Of a stretch of DNA of 64,000 bases, positions 33,977-45,259 are shown in pieces. The notes below the pieces were generated by a model. The model had not been told where the DNA came from. It ran no database searches and was given only the letters and a program-made list of their open reading frames with translations. The translations under genes were made by a program, and so were the position numbers. This stretch comes from Hyaloscypha bicolor E (taxonomy: Eukaryota; Ascomycota; Leotiomycetes; Helotiales; Hyaloscyphaceae), in the NCBI RefSeq assembly GCF_002865645.1, contig NW_020194619.1, positions 248,001-312,000 on the forward strand, read 5' to 3'. Positions within the stretch are counted from its first letter, which is position 1. Every line of letters begins with the position of its first letter.

Positions 33977-34309
33977 TGAGGGATAATATTTGAGATGGAG
34001 GAAGTGAAGCTGGGTTGTGGCATAGCATTTGGCGTTTTGGGAATGGGAAGTGGTTGTAGACTAGGCTTCAATGCGACTTAAAGATTGTACAAATATTGTA
34101 CTTAAGGCGTAAGAAGATATTGCAATCAAAAGACTTCATGCAAAGCTTGATCAAATATTGCATGTTGGCGTTTTCATCCAATCTAAATGTTCGCGTCATG
34201 TTATGTTGATTTGCTTCGACATCAAACCCCACCAAACTTTTACAAGATTCAGCAGCAGAGCCTTCACACCCACTCCTCAACTTGACATGCCCTCAAATCT
34301 TCGGTGATA
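33977..34309. other. Short intergenic region
   Basis: 333 bp between MRPL32 and SKI8 on the same strand. It is AT-rich at 34070-34180. No feature recognised. Confidence 0.4.
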
Positions 34310-35392
34310 ATGGTGCCTAGCCCCTGACCATTTTTCTGATCCAAGCTAATCCTTCCCAGTCCAAACAATACCTCACAACGCACACAATAGACGATGGTGA
34401 TTCAAGCTGCCCCTCCTTCTTCCGCGCAAGCTAATATCTCTCAGCTCACATCACCGATATCTTCTCCCTCGCTGTGACACGCACTCAGATCCTCTCCGTA
34501 TCTGGCGCGTCATCAATCAAAGTACACTCCACCACCTCCCCCGATATCCCTCTCATGCAAACCCTTTCCGGCGCACACAGGCTCGGCTGCCATCACATCG
34601 TAACCTCCCGCAACGGACGAATAGCAGCCAGCGCAGGTTTCGGCGGCGAGGTGAAGATATGGAGCATTTCTGAATCTGGAGAATGGGCGGGAGAAGGCAA
34701 AATTGAGGACGGCAACAAGGCGGGAGAGATATGGGCCGTTGCGCTGAGCGAGGATGGACAGTTCTTGGCGAGCACTACGTATGATGGGCGGATAAATGTG
34801 TGGGATCTCGTTGCTGGACGGAAGAAGATTAGAGAATATGAGACGAAAGGGAGCTTTGGGATGTGTATTGATATGAGCCGGGATGGGAGATTTACGGCCA
34901 GTGGGCATGAGAATGGTGGGGTTTATGTGTTTAATAATGATACGGGCAGGATGTTGTATTCGTTGCCAGGTAAGGTCATTCTTTTGAACCTGTTTTGTTG
35001 CAGCTTGTTAATGGAAATCAGGTTTGGTGAAGCCAGTACGGGCGGTTGCGTTCTCACCTGCTGGTACTCGTCTCGCTGCTGCAGGAGACGCGAGGGTTAT
35101 TGCTCTGTACGATGTCCAGCACGGGGAGCAAGTTGCAAATCTCACAGGCCACTCAGCATGGATCTTTTCGGTAGACTGGAGTGATACTGGCGAGTATCTT
35201 CTCAGTGGGTCTTTTGATGGCAAGTGCAAAGTGTGGTCTATTGACAGAAGGGCATGTGTGGCGACCCACAGCGAAACGGACAAGACTCTATGGTGTGTCA
35301 AGTGGTTGCCAAAGACTGGGAAGAGTGAAGCCTTTGCTACTGCTGGTGCAAACCGAAGTATCTCTTTCTACCGAGAGGCATCCGGTGGTTAG
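34310..35392 (+). CDS. SKI8: Ski8-type WD40 protein
   Basis: Four exons, 34310-34312, 34360-34396, 34445-34969 and 35022-35392, give 311 residues. The first exon is just the ATG, followed by a 47-bp intron with CTAAT and CCCAG; exon 2 then gives SKQYLTTHTIDDA. Without this splice, exon 2 has no in-frame ATG before a stop. WD40 blades are visible, e.g. GGEVKIWSISESG, YDGRINVWDLV, GHENGGVYVFN, GDARVIALYDV, FDGKCKVWSID and the last GANRSISFYREA. The N-terminus and HITDIFSLAVT fit Ski8 of the Ski complex, which feeds mRNA to the cytoplasmic exosome; Ski8/Rec14 also works in meiotic double-strand-break formation. The microexon is inferred. Confidence 0.87.
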
Positions 35393-35882
35393 AAGAAGAA
35401 TGTTGTTGGGGATTTGCATCAACGCTGCTGGCTCAAAAACACCTCGCAAGCTCTAAGAGAGTTTTCAACATCCAGCTAAGTGCTATAGAAGCTCTTCTCA
35501 GCTAGCAGATACATCGGACGAACTTTCTCAGATATTTGGAGGAGCTCCACGTGATACGAATAAGGTTAGACAGGGATACCGGTACCTTACGGTTCCTAGC
35601 TAAGCCGCATTCGGAAATCGAGGTAAGGGGGGGCTGTGAATGATGTGAGTTGTTCGCTAGATTAGGCAATGGAACCATTGATTATTTCAAAGGTCTCGTT
35701 CCAATGACCCTCTTTTTAAAAAAAAAACATCAAGGCTCTCTTCGGCGTCCCAAATGATGCCCAAAATGCATCTTCATCCCAATGTGAATCATCATCATCC
35801 TCTTGCCTCTTGCTCTTGCCCTCCTTGGTAGGTCCAGATGAGATCTTGGAGGTCTTCGAGTTATTCCTTGCGATTGAGGTAG
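35393..35882. other. Intergenic region between SKI8 and CCE1
   Basis: 490 bp between convergent genes, containing a run of 10 A at 35718-35727 and the small minus-strand frame listed next. Confidence 0.4.
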
Positions 35883-35886
35883 TCAT
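35716..35886 (-). CDS. Possible small ORF overlapping the resolvase stop (ATGA)
   Basis: Its ATG (35886-35884) overlaps the TGA of the resolvase (35885-35883) as ATGA. It runs 56 codons: Lys/Ser-rich start (MTTSIARNNSKTSKISSG), then acidic DDDDSHWDEDAFWASFG, ending MFFF in an A/T run. No family recognised. Two tryptophans and an acidic motif look protein-like, but the length is within chance. It may simply be 3' UTR. Confidence 0.25.
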   Translation of the reverse strand: MTTSIARNNSKTSKISSGPTKEGKSKRQEDDDDSHWDEDAFWASFGTPKRALMFFF

Positions 35887-36815
35887 TGTCTTAACAAAGC
35901 CTCAACACCATGCTTCAACGCCGTCCTCTTGTTCTCCTCCCACTGTATCCACGCCATCCCTTGCAGCAAGCAATCCGCCAAATCATCCAACTTCCCCATC
36001 TTCTTCTCTTCATCCCCCTCCCCCTTCCTCCTCCCTCCAGGACTTCTATTCCACTTCTCCCTATACCTCCTCGCTACACCTTCCACACTTTCATTCCCCA
36101 ACCCGACCATCTCACTACCCTCAAGCCATCCCCTCACCAAATCAATCTTCGCCCCCTTGTTCCTAATCTTCACACTCTTGCTCGTCCTCACCTTCTTACT
36201 CCCTACTCCATCCGTCTCTTCACCCACCCAAAACGGTCCCACCTTCCCCGGAGCAATCGCCTGAACTTCTCCATTCCATACTCCCTCTCCTTTAAGAGTA
36301 CATAAAACAGCATAAAGAATGGACTCAAACATATTAACCCTCACCGTCCACTCCAAAATATTCCTCGATCCCATAGACCGGAACCTTTGTCTCTCAATCA
36401 AGATATGTGTTGGTTCCTCCAACAACAGCTTCTTCTTCAATAACGTATACGCAGCGGCAGAAAGTGTAGCTGGGTTGAAGACCTCTTTCACCCGTGCCAT
36501 CTCGACACCCTCGCCCGGTTTGACTTCTCCCACTTCAGGCGTGGTAGACACAGCTAGCCGATGCCATGCTCTTATTGAAGGGAGCTTCGACGGAGACGAT
36601 TTTGGGACATCGAGGATACAGTAAGCTAGATTTCGGATTCCCATGTCAATGCTTAGGATTCGGAGAGGAATGGGTCGCTGGCGCGGAGTGAGAGTGATTT
36701 CATCTTGGAGGCGCGACCTGAGGATGGGCTTTGTGCCCGAGGTTGAGATGCCGCATTTGAAGGCTAATAGCTTCAATTGAGAGAGCTTGAGGGTTGTGGG
36801 GAGAGTGAGTGCCAT
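35883..36815 (-). CDS. CCE1: Mitochondrial Holliday-junction resolvase Ydc2/Cce1
   Basis: A single exon of 310 residues. Residues 8-40 (LKLSQLKLLAFKCGIS, then TKPILRSRL) form a SAP-like DNA-binding motif. The RNase-H-like resolvase core starts with LSIDMGIRNLAYC (Asp57); the second acidic site is LIERQRFRS (Glu141), followed by MFESILYAVL; the C-terminal acidic pair is KLDDLADCLL (Asp277, Asp278, Asp281). All expected catalytic acids are present. The enzyme resolves recombination junctions of mitochondrial DNA and so helps segregate mitochondrial genomes. A Lys/Arg/Gly-rich loop at 255-275 is an insertion. Confidence 0.92.
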   Translation of the reverse strand: MALTLPTTLKLSQLKLLAFKCGISTSGTKPILRSRLQDEITLTPRQRPIPLRILSIDMGIRNLAYCILDVPKSSPSKLPSIRAWHRLAVSTTPEVGEVKPGEGVEMARVKEVFNPATLSAAAYTLLKKKLLLEEPTHILIERQRFRSMGSRNILEWTVRVNMFESILYAVLCTLKGEGVWNGEVQAIAPGKVGPFWVGEETDGVGSKKVRTSKSVKIRNKGAKIDLVRGWLEGSEMVGLGNESVEGVARRYREKWNRSPGGRRKGEGDEEKKMGKLDDLADCLLQGMAWIQWEENKRTALKHGVEALLRQ

Positions 36816-38021
36816 TCATTGTCGTTCTGAAGAAGGACGGAAATGGAGGTGGATGGTGGTGAGAAAGTTGGGAAGAATTAAGTGAAACGCGAGACCGCGT
36901 CGCGAGGCTGGGAATCCCAATGCAAGGCTGACGAATTTGTGGAGGTAGCAAAGCAGTGTTTACTTTCACCGCGCTCTGTGTAATGTGATCTCAAATGTTG
37001 CTTAATTAAATGCTTAGATGCTTTAGGAACTTATTTTGGGCCTTTCTAAATGAGCGTTGAAAGAATTCGATCTTGGTTACTTTTACAATCGGTGATAAGG
37101 GTAGAATTGGTAACTCAGTTGCGACAGGAGGAGAGATATACCTTTCAGAATTTTGAAGAAAGGAAATTTAAGGGTTAATTTCTCTCACAGTCTAATTCTA
37201 CATCTATATCTTCAGTTACGTCAATGCTTGTTTCTCGGGACCATAGTGAAATGAGCTTTGGAGCAAAAAGGGTTGGAAAGAAGCCTCATGCTTGTTCAAT
37301 GAACTGCGAAGATGGCAGGGAATGGATTGTTTTCGATATATTCTGAAGTTGGCTAAAACTCTGGAACTCAAAAGCGTTGCCAATTTTTTATGCATCCTCT
37401 TGCATCGACAGATCTCTGGCATGAGGAAGAGAAAACACAGGATGCGGATAAGGCTTTTGTCATTGCAGGACGATCAACTCGAAATGGTCCTCGAAGCGGA
37501 GACAAGAACCATGTGGTATCTTGCATTGCAGCATTGCTTCTCGAATTATGGAAATTCAAACTCTCAGTGTGCCTTGTGGGGCTTTGGTCGCCGGGCCGGA
37601 TGATATGATGCGCTTCTATGCATGAAAGACTGTGGCTATGCAGCCTATGCAGCTGCTTGGGATACAGTTTCATCTGTCGATCCCTCTTGAGATGAGGAAA
37701 TGAGATTCAAGTACTCCTTGACCGATTTTTTACACAGGCTTCACATTGGTACGATTTTCAAGAAGACTTTTGGTAAGAGTAAACATTGAATGGTAATTGT
37801 ACTGCCATCTATGAACCGCAAGAGGTAAATGAAAAAAAGTTACTTGAACGCCGTGACAGAATGCAATAAATGTATCCATTCAGCGGACTATTAAAGCGCA
37901 TTCTCGAATACGATCCTGTCATATATACCACGGAAATATGCGTCAAGCCTTTCAACGGCGACGCTCCAACCCCAGATCTAAGTTACACACTGCAAAAGCC
38001 GCTCCTTTTTTGTAATTGCTC
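36816..38021. other. Intergenic region upstream of CCE1
   Basis: 1.2 kb with overlapping short frames on both strands and no splice-supported gene. Nothing recognised. Confidence 0.5.
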
Positions 38022-39096
38022 TTATGTCATGAGCGCGCTCGAAGGCATGGCACCTAAAATTTTGCTGTTAAAAATTAAATTTTGAAATGCTAACAATCGG
38101 GAGTAGCTTACCTGGAAGACCGCCGAAACCGTCGACACCTTGAATGGCAGCGTTGGGGAATGACGCTACGCCGCAGAGACATGAGCATTGGCAAGCTCCA
38201 GTGCCGTCGATTGTTCCGGTTCCGGAAGCCAGAGTACCACTGTTGGCTGATGAAGTGGCGGCAGCGCCTGCAACAGTGCTTGACGTTGCTCCTGTACCTG
38301 AGCCACCAGCAATGACCGGGGTAGTTCCGGTACCGTTTTGAGCAACGGCCATTTGTTGAAACATGGCTTGGGTCTTGTTGGCAGTGGGGTTGATGGAGAA
38401 AGTCATGCCCTTTCCACAGTGACCTTTCTGCTTGCAGTAAAACCCTGTGACGTGTTAGAATTTTGGGTCGCTTCAGCGAGAAATGTGTCGACTTACAAAT
38501 CGGTGTTGCAACAGTAACTTGCATGGCCATTTGCGGTGGTGGGACGATGCTGCTGTTGGGGTTTGGCATGAATCCAGAATCAACTCCTCCAGCCAGTGCT
38601 TCACAGGGTGTGGTGAAGGCAGATTGCGTTGCGGTGTGGTTTTGTTCCAGGAATGTGAAAATTACCATATCGCCAATTGCTGCATTGATAGTATCTGGTG
38701 TGTATGCTAATCCTGCGGATCCACCAACCGTGACCTGGGAGATTGTTAGTACTGCACCTATGGAATAATTCGGACCCAACTTACGCTGTGTGTTTGGGCT
38801 GCCGCAGGAGCGCCTTCTTGAAGGGAGAAAGTAGACTGAGATTTCATGGTCGAAGTAGGAGCTCCACCTCCATTGTTGACCCAAATGATGATGATCTCTG
38901 TTATTGAATTTGACACATCATTTCCACCGCTGTTTTTATTGTCCCCGCTGTTAGAGTTCTTGCTATTTTCCTTTCCCTGAAACTCTACTCCTTCAGCTTT
39001 AATCCCGACTGCGCCTCGTGCAACCAAGTCTGCTTGTAGAGTACCAGCCAACGCCAGTGGCGCGGCGCAAAGTGCTACAACGGCTGAGAATCTCAT
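38022..39096 (-). CDS. Secreted cupredoxin-fold protein, possibly GPI-anchored
   Basis: Four exons, 39096-38785, 38734-38497, 38444-38112 and 38053-38022, give 304 residues. All introns (50, 52, 58 bp) have GTAAG donors; intron 1 has TACTAAC. MRFSAVVALCAAPLALA is a signal peptide. After an Asn/Ser-rich stretch the cupredoxin core starts at THSVTVGG and continues with MVIFTFLEQNHTATQSAF, then WFYCKQKGHCGKGM across intron 2. The His, Cys, His and Met of a type 1 copper site are all present. A Gly/Ser/Thr/Ala-rich region and a Cys-rich CQCSCLCG follow. The last exon adds GAMPSSALMT; its small hydrophobic end is a weak anchor signal. Extracellular copper protein of fungal walls; substrate unknown. 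Confidence 0.87.
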
Positions 39097-40403
39097 GGTG
39101 ATATATTAGAACTGTCGAGCGGGTATCGAATCGAAGGTAGTGCAAAGATGAAGCCGCACTGCGGTATAGCTAAACTATCAAAGTTGTCTTGGCTCAACAG
39201 TAAAGATCGTGAGGGTGAAGCTTGAGAGTATAAGCCAGATGGCGAGGGCCTGCTCGTGATGATAAAAAAGCTCGGATGAAAATAGAAAGGAAGTGAATGA
39301 ATGTGTTCACGGCAAGACGGATGAAGAAGAACAGAGGTGAAGATACCAGCCTTGGGGAGGGTAAGATATTAAATCAAGCATGAAATTGGTGGCAGGGACC
39401 CACGGGGAATCCTCTTGGCGCTACCCTGGCAGACCCCAGCACGAAACAGAGGAAAGCTGTGGCTCGGAGAAGCCTTCGTCCGGAGAGGGAGCTGATGAAG
39501 CCTTCCCAAACGGCATTGAGCTTGGGACGATTTTATCGTTGTCTAATCCGATACACAGATGATCTTAGATCCAGGGGTGGCAGTTGGGCGAAGGAAGGGA
39601 TGTTCAGGGGAGGGGGAGGGGGCACGGGCCATGGAAAGGTAGTGGCTCAAGTGAAGCGAGGCGTGTTAGCGGCGGCCTCGGACATAGTGTGTTTTAAAGT
39701 TCGTCCCAGGCTCGTCTCACAACCGAATGCAGGCGGCTCCGGTCAGGGGCGCCCGACGTCGCTTCGTCTCAGCTGGGGTTGAGATGGCAGAAAATGATCC
39801 GATTGTGATGGAAAAGGCTAGAGTGAATTCCGGAAGATCAGATAATCGATGCCATCTAGTCAAGAGGACGGATGGCAGGCGGAGGCGACGGCGGCGGAAA
39901 ACCGTTTCCTGAGCGCAGCAATTCGGAAGGCAGGGGGCGCCAAAGACAACATCGCCGACTCCCGGAAATTCCAGAAGGAGTCCACGGATTCTGGCCGCGT
40001 CCATCACGACCACTGTTATTTGCCATTCTGGCCTTCAGATGTCCCATAGAAGCTTATCTGGCCGAGGCCCGCAACCAACATCAAGGCTATCGAGCCGCCC
40101 AAAGGAGGTAGCCCGCGGCCCAGGCGCATAAGTTGCTTAACCTTCAGATATGATTCGGAGACGACGAAACATCGGAGAAACACAAAACTCAGAGACCCCA
40201 ATCATAATATGATCGTGAAACGAGCCGCTTCTGTGATTGTGACGCTGCGTTTCCTATTCACAGCACGCATCCCATGTCGCCGCTGACAGATGTCAAGAAA
40301 ACTTTCTGCCAGTCGCTTGGACCTGATCTCGGATACAGGGACACTATCGGACGGTCCAAACTCTTCCTGTCACAGATGATCGGTTGAAGCCCGACCGTTC
40401 GCA
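39097..40403. other. Intergenic region
   Basis: 1.3 kb between the cupredoxin and SMN genes. It is GC-richer at 39400-40150, with a (GGA/GGC) patch at 39880-39900. No supported gene on either strand. Confidence 0.45.
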
Positions 40404-41162
40404 CTACGCTTCATGCTTGGCAACCGCCACTTGTCCCTGTTGCTGACCTTCGTACAACCCTGTATAGTACCCAGCGTAGTACCAAGACATCAGTAAGTTC
40501 TTCAACCCCTCATCTTGAACTGCATTGAGAGCCCCACATTAGCGTGACCCATCAAAAAATTTGATCCGGATGTTTGTCTCACCTTGGCCGATCAAATGTT
40601 GAGGCAGTGCTGGTGGCGTTCGTCCTGATGCTTGGCCCACCTCTGGTTGCGTGTGTGCTATCTAAAAAGAGATAAGATTCAGTTAAAGTTTGCATGAAGA
40701 GTGCCAAGGGATCTAATCAAGGAGTTTATCTTTAGAAATGGGCCTGAGAACGCATACTGGAGCCTCATGCTTGGCAGATTTTGTGTCATGATCTCCCGTT
40801 TCCTCGGGCAGGTTCTTCTTGGCACGTGGATCATTGACAAGCCTGCTATCGTCCGCTTGTTCCTCTTCGTGATCGATCTCTTGGCTTCTTCAACACAGTC
40901 AGCATTCTATCTGTGCTTGGACTGTTGAACAGACACTCCGTTATGACGACTCTCGGCTGCTCTGAGTACTTCTTCTACATCTTCGCCGCGAGCCTTGAGG
41001 CTATGGTATTTCTGCCTCGAGATCAGATTTTCTCGGTTTGACGTCTTGGGTTTTGCCGCTCTCCCTCACCTTGTATTCCTCGAGAGCGTCGTTCCAAGAG
41101 TCGACGAGCGCTGAATCGTCCCAGATCTCTTCGTGCGAATTGTTTCTGTTTGATGGAGCCAT
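40404..41162 (-). CDS. SMN1: Survival motor neuron (SMN) homologue
   Basis: Five short exons: 41162-41070, 41011 to about 40935, about 40887-40758, 40661-40583 and 40519-40404, total about 164 residues. Exon 1 (MAPSNRNNSHEEIWDDSALV) and exon 2 (KYHSLKARGEDVEE) form the conserved N-terminal Gemin2-binding part. The last exon holds the YG box, LKNLLMSWYYAGYYTGLYE, the oligomerisation motif. There is no Tudor domain between them, as in fission yeast Smn1. Introns 1, 3 and 4 have good GT-AG signals (GTGAGG, GTATGC, GTGAGA). The exon 2-3 junction is unclear: the best frame-keeping choice uses a weak GTCTGT donor at 40934. SMN assembles Sm rings on spliceosomal snRNAs. Confidence 0.85.
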
Positions 41163-41511
41163 AGTTCGGTGATGTTGATTTGATGTATTTGGACAAGACC
41201 GGACCGAAACAAGTAAGCGAGTTTCCTACTTCTTCAATGTCATGTGCAAAATGAGGGAATATCTAGGTACACTCTTCATCTCTCAGAATCGAATTTGAAA
41301 GGAAAAAATGACTAAATTCTGATAATCGTCAGATACATCAGCGATGTTGGATCTTGGCAAGCTCTCAGAAGTTTAGTCCTCGAAGTTGAACTCGGTCACG
41401 TGATTCATAGCAAAATGAGCAACGAACACTGACAATTCCGTCTGTTGCGAACTAATTGCAAAAATCGAGTATTGTAGTCTAGAACAGAGAGCTGTTTGTC
41501 AGACCACCAGT
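41163..41511. other. Short intergenic region
   Basis: 349 bp holding the SMN promoter side and the SDR 3' end. Nothing else seen. Confidence 0.4.
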
Positions 41512-42646
41512 TCAAACAGCCCAAATTTTCAGTTGTTCCTCAGTCCATTCCCATAATTCGTTCCGTAACTCTGGGTCCTTAGACTTCTTCGTCCTCGTCC
41601 CCAGAATTCCAACCGGCTCATAGTATTCGCCACTGATTACCCCTGATCCCGTCGCCGCCCAGAGTTGATTCCAGGAGCCTTCTTCGGGGCTTTTAATGCC
41701 ACCTTCACCACCTGCGGTTATGAATCTTGTCAGAGCATTCGCTTTCATCCAATGCGGAGTCAATGGCGTATCGATAATACCTGGATGAACGGCAACAACC
41801 TTAATCATAGGGTATCGGCGTGCAAGTTCAACTGTATACAAGATGATGGCTAATTTGGATTGAAAGTAACGAAGCATACCACCAAACATGCCGAACCGTG
41901 TGAGGTTCTGCTGAGTCGTTCGGAGGTCCTTAAATACGATACCCCGTGGATCATGAAATCGATATCCTGTGGAACCAAGAAGAATAACTCGAACATCGGG
42001 CTGCACTTCGGTCGTCCTGAGTAGGAGTGGAAGCAGCAACTTTATTAAGAAGGCATGACCGAGATAGTTGACTCCGAAATGGATTTCGTATCCATCTTCA
42101 GACAAGCCGAGAGGAGGGTCAAGAATTCCAGCGTTGCAAAACAGGATATCGAGACGTTGAGTGGAGGAGAGAATTTTTTTTGCTGCGTCTCGGACGGATG
42201 CAAGGGATCCAAGATTGCACTCGAGGAAGGTCACCTTCGCAAAGTCAGTATTACCTCATGAAAGCATTCTGGTGAACCACTCCAGTCACCGAGGTGGAAG
42301 GTATTCTAACATATTTAATTGTGCGACAGCTGGTGGCACAACTCGTGAAACAATTTAAGGAGAAGTAGGAAGCTTACTTCCACTTTTGGAGCCGCTTCTT
42401 GGATCTCCTCGAGTATTGTCTCACCCGTCTTCGGATTTCTAGCCGCGATAATGATCTTGGCAGGATTATGTTTGGCTAGGCAAAGACATGTTGGCCTGCC
42501 TATGCCGGAATTGCCTACCGACTGTTACTTGAGTCTGATTTGCGTGAAGGGGGATCAAGCTGACCTCCGGTGACCAGAATTACCTTCCCAGAAAGGTCGG
42601 GAATATCAGAGTCAACGTTAAATACTTTCTTCCCGAAGTGACTCAT
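41512..42646 (-). CDS. Short-chain dehydrogenase/reductase
   Basis: Three exons, 42646-42565, 42514-42378 and 42234-41512, give 313 residues. Intron 1 (50 bp) starts GTCAGC; intron 2 (143 bp) starts GTAAGC. The coenzyme motif TGGNSGIG (26-33) is split by intron 1; NAG is at 107-109; the catalytic Ser is in LLGSTG (about 161) and the YxxxK pair in YFQSKLA (Tyr196, Lys200). AARNPKTGE after the second strand suggests NADP preference. VHPGIIDTPL follows, as usual. The C-terminal GVISGEYYEPVG resembles fungal SDRs near 3-ketosteroid or retinol-type reductases, but the substrate cannot be deduced. Confidence 0.9.
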
Positions 42647-43268
42647 GGCTTGGTGTTAAGAATGAAGGAGTATATCGATGAAGTGATCGTGCGATGAGAC
42701 TTATGCGTGGCCAACACTACAGGAAGAGTGACAGGCTGTTTCAAAAGTGATGCTTGAAATGAAATATGTCAAAAGAGCAGACAAAAGAGACGGATTGATT
42801 TAAGCTCGAGAGTCTGGCATTTTACAATGAGCGAGCACACTTTCGCTGTGAACTTCCGAGGAAACTGGACCCTGGTATTGAAACGCAACGAGTAAAGATG
42901 AGTGAAGCCCCCCAGCTGCGCCATTTTCCAGCGCTGACGGAGCTTCGGAGGATTAAATGAACTCCGTGGTGGCTGACAAGCTGGCCTTCATCGAGACACT
43001 CTCTTACCCATATCAGTCAACGAAGTATACGTTGTGGTACGACCGTAGTGAATAAGCCTACGTTATTTGAAAGTAAAAATATCAGAGAAATATGAAGCAA
43101 ACTCCGCAGCCAAGAGATGAGGCTTTAGTGCTCATTTCGTGGAGGGCAGCAAGGCTCACCGCCCAAACGGCAGAAAAAGGCCTGCCCAAAAAAAGTTCAA
43201 CCCAGAACTGACGATCCAAAACTTCCCCGAAAATCACCACACGACTCCACCATTGACGTCTTCACGCA
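42647..43268. promoter_or_regulatory. Divergent promoter region between SDR and NOP15
   Basis: 622 bp between two start codons pointing apart; promoters of both genes lie here. No specific element recognised. Confidence 0.5.
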
Positions 43269-44968
43269 ATGGCAAAGGACGCCGCCTTAAAGGATCTGAA
43301 GACAAAGAAGCGTAAGGGTACGAATATCTTCAATAAAGACCAACAGTCTTCACCTGGAAAATATACTGATTCAGCACAGCTTCCACGCCTGAGCGCGATG
43401 CCGAAAAGCCCAAGAAGGTGAAGAACGTTGCCACCGATGCTTCAGAAGCTCCAGCAAAGAAGCGCAAAGGTACGAAACTCATTGTTCTTGCCGTAGTCTT
43501 TGGCTGACAATAGACAACAGCCACCGAGGATGCTGCTCCTATCAAGGCAAAGAAGTCCAAGAACCCCACCGACTCGACTACCACCGAAGGTCTGATACCC
43601 GCCCAAGTCAAGAAGGCGAAGAACACTAAGGCAATTTCCAATGGAGGTTCCGAGGCAAAACCAGCAAACAAGTTTGAAGTTTCCGACAAGCTTGCCAACA
43701 AGAAGGACAAGAATGTTGCGAAGGCATCTGAGAAACCCGTGAAGGAGGCCAGCAGTGGAGCAAGCGCGCCTACCGTTCCCAAGATGGACAAGAGCTCCTC
43801 GAAGAAGCAAAATGCTACCAAGAAGAACGTCGAGGACAAGGGTGACGAGGAAGTAGATGAGGACTCGGAGGACGAAATCGACGATCAGACTGAAGCACTC
43901 CTCAAAGGTTTTGAGAGTGACGGTGATGAGGAAGATGACAAGGTCGAGGAAATCTACAAAGAAGGTCTTGAAATTCCGGCAATCACAGAAAACAAGAACC
44001 TCTCCAATAAGAAACAACTAAAGCTTAAGAAAGTCGCCGAGTTTCCTGGTCAGGGCAAGCCGGGTGTCGTATTCGTTGGTCGTATTCCCCATGGATTCTA
44101 CGAGCATGAGATGAAAGCCTACTTCGGACAGTTCGGCAAGATTCTCAAGCTTCGTCTGTCACGCAATAGGAAGACCGGCGCTAGCAAACATTACGCTTTC
44201 ATCCAGTTCCAGGATGGGGGTGTTGCGGACATCGTTGCTAAGACAATGGACAACTACCTCATGTTCGGCCATCTTCTCAAGGTTAAATTAGTCCCCGACG
44301 AGCAAGTTCCGGCAAAGGTATTCGAGGGTGCCAATAAGCGGTTCAAGAAGGTCCCATGGAACAAGCTGGAAGGTCGCAAGCTGGAGCAGGGTGCATCCGA
44401 GGAGGTTTGGGAAAAGCGCAACCGACATGAACAGGAGCGAAGAGAGATGAAGGCTAAGGAGATGAAGGCAATTGGCTATGAGTTTGATGCTCCTGCGCTC
44501 CAGTCTGCCAAAGGTTTTTCCAAGAAGGCAAAGGCCGTTCCGCAGTTGACAGAAAACGACGGCGAGACTGAGGCTATCGAAGCTGCACCAGCTGCTGAGG
44601 ACAAGATGAAGGCCCCCGAGGCTGCACCGATTGCGGAGGAGTCAAGCAAGTCCAAGAAGAAGAAGAAGAAGTCCAAGGCTGAGAAAGAGGGTAAGGGTGC
44701 AGCTGCTGTTGACGAGCTAAGCAAGTCCGAAAAGGAGGAGAGTTCCGCTGGTGTCAAACCTTCCAAGGAGGAAGTCGAGGAATCTGTCACTGCTTTGATC
44801 GCGGAGACCGCCAAAAAGCCAAAGAAGGAGAAGAAAGCCAAGAAGAATAAGGAGATCGTAACTCCGGCCTCGAAGGATGAGGACGACGAGGTTGAGCCAG
44901 CCGGCGAGCCTTCCAGCAGGCCGAAAAATGATAAGAAAAAGAAGAAAGCCAAGTTCGTTGCTGAGTAG
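43269..44968 (+). CDS. NOP15: Nop15-like nucleolar RRM protein
   Basis: Three exons, 43269-43317, 43380-43469 and 43521-44968, encode 528 residues. Both introns start GTACGA and split an Ala codon after KKRK. The N-terminus is Lys/Ala-rich, followed by an acidic stretch (DEEVDEDSEDEIDDQ). One RRM spans about 228-304: RNP2 VVFVGRIP, then GFYEHEMKAYFGQFGKI, RNP1 KHYAFIQF and YLMFGHLLKVKLVP. The post-RRM helix (NKRFKKVPWNKLEGRKLEQ) matches the Nop15/NIFK family. The tail alternates Lys-rich blocks with acidic spacers. Nop15 binds pre-rRNA near ITS2 during 60S assembly. Length exceeds yeast Nop15 because of the disordered ends. Confidence 0.92.
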
Positions 44969-45259
44969 ATATCTTTACGTTCATTTTGCCTCAAATGGTC
45001 CGATTGCATGCATTTTGCAAGGAGTTCATGGGGAGATATGTGCCGTTTGTCTGTTGGCTTTATGTTCAATGATTGCTCCATGGAGTAAACGAGCATGATG
45101 AATGAAATCAAAAATTCAAACTCCATTCTCTTCGCATGTAATACCCGTTCTGCTTTATAAATTCCAAAACCCAGTACCTGCCATATGCCATGAAACATTC
45201 CGAATTCATTGCTAATGCTCCCTTCAAAGTAAGGCCCCCTAAAACTGTGTCGACTCCCA

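Noticed and set aside
42161..42358. Plus-strand 65-codon frame at the SDR intron
   Set aside because: Antisense to SDR exon 3 and intron 2; no support.
44476..45198. 240-codon minus-strand frame over NOP15
   Set aside because: Antisense shadow of the Lys/Ala-rich repeats, giving a Ser/Phe/Leu-rich nonsense protein.
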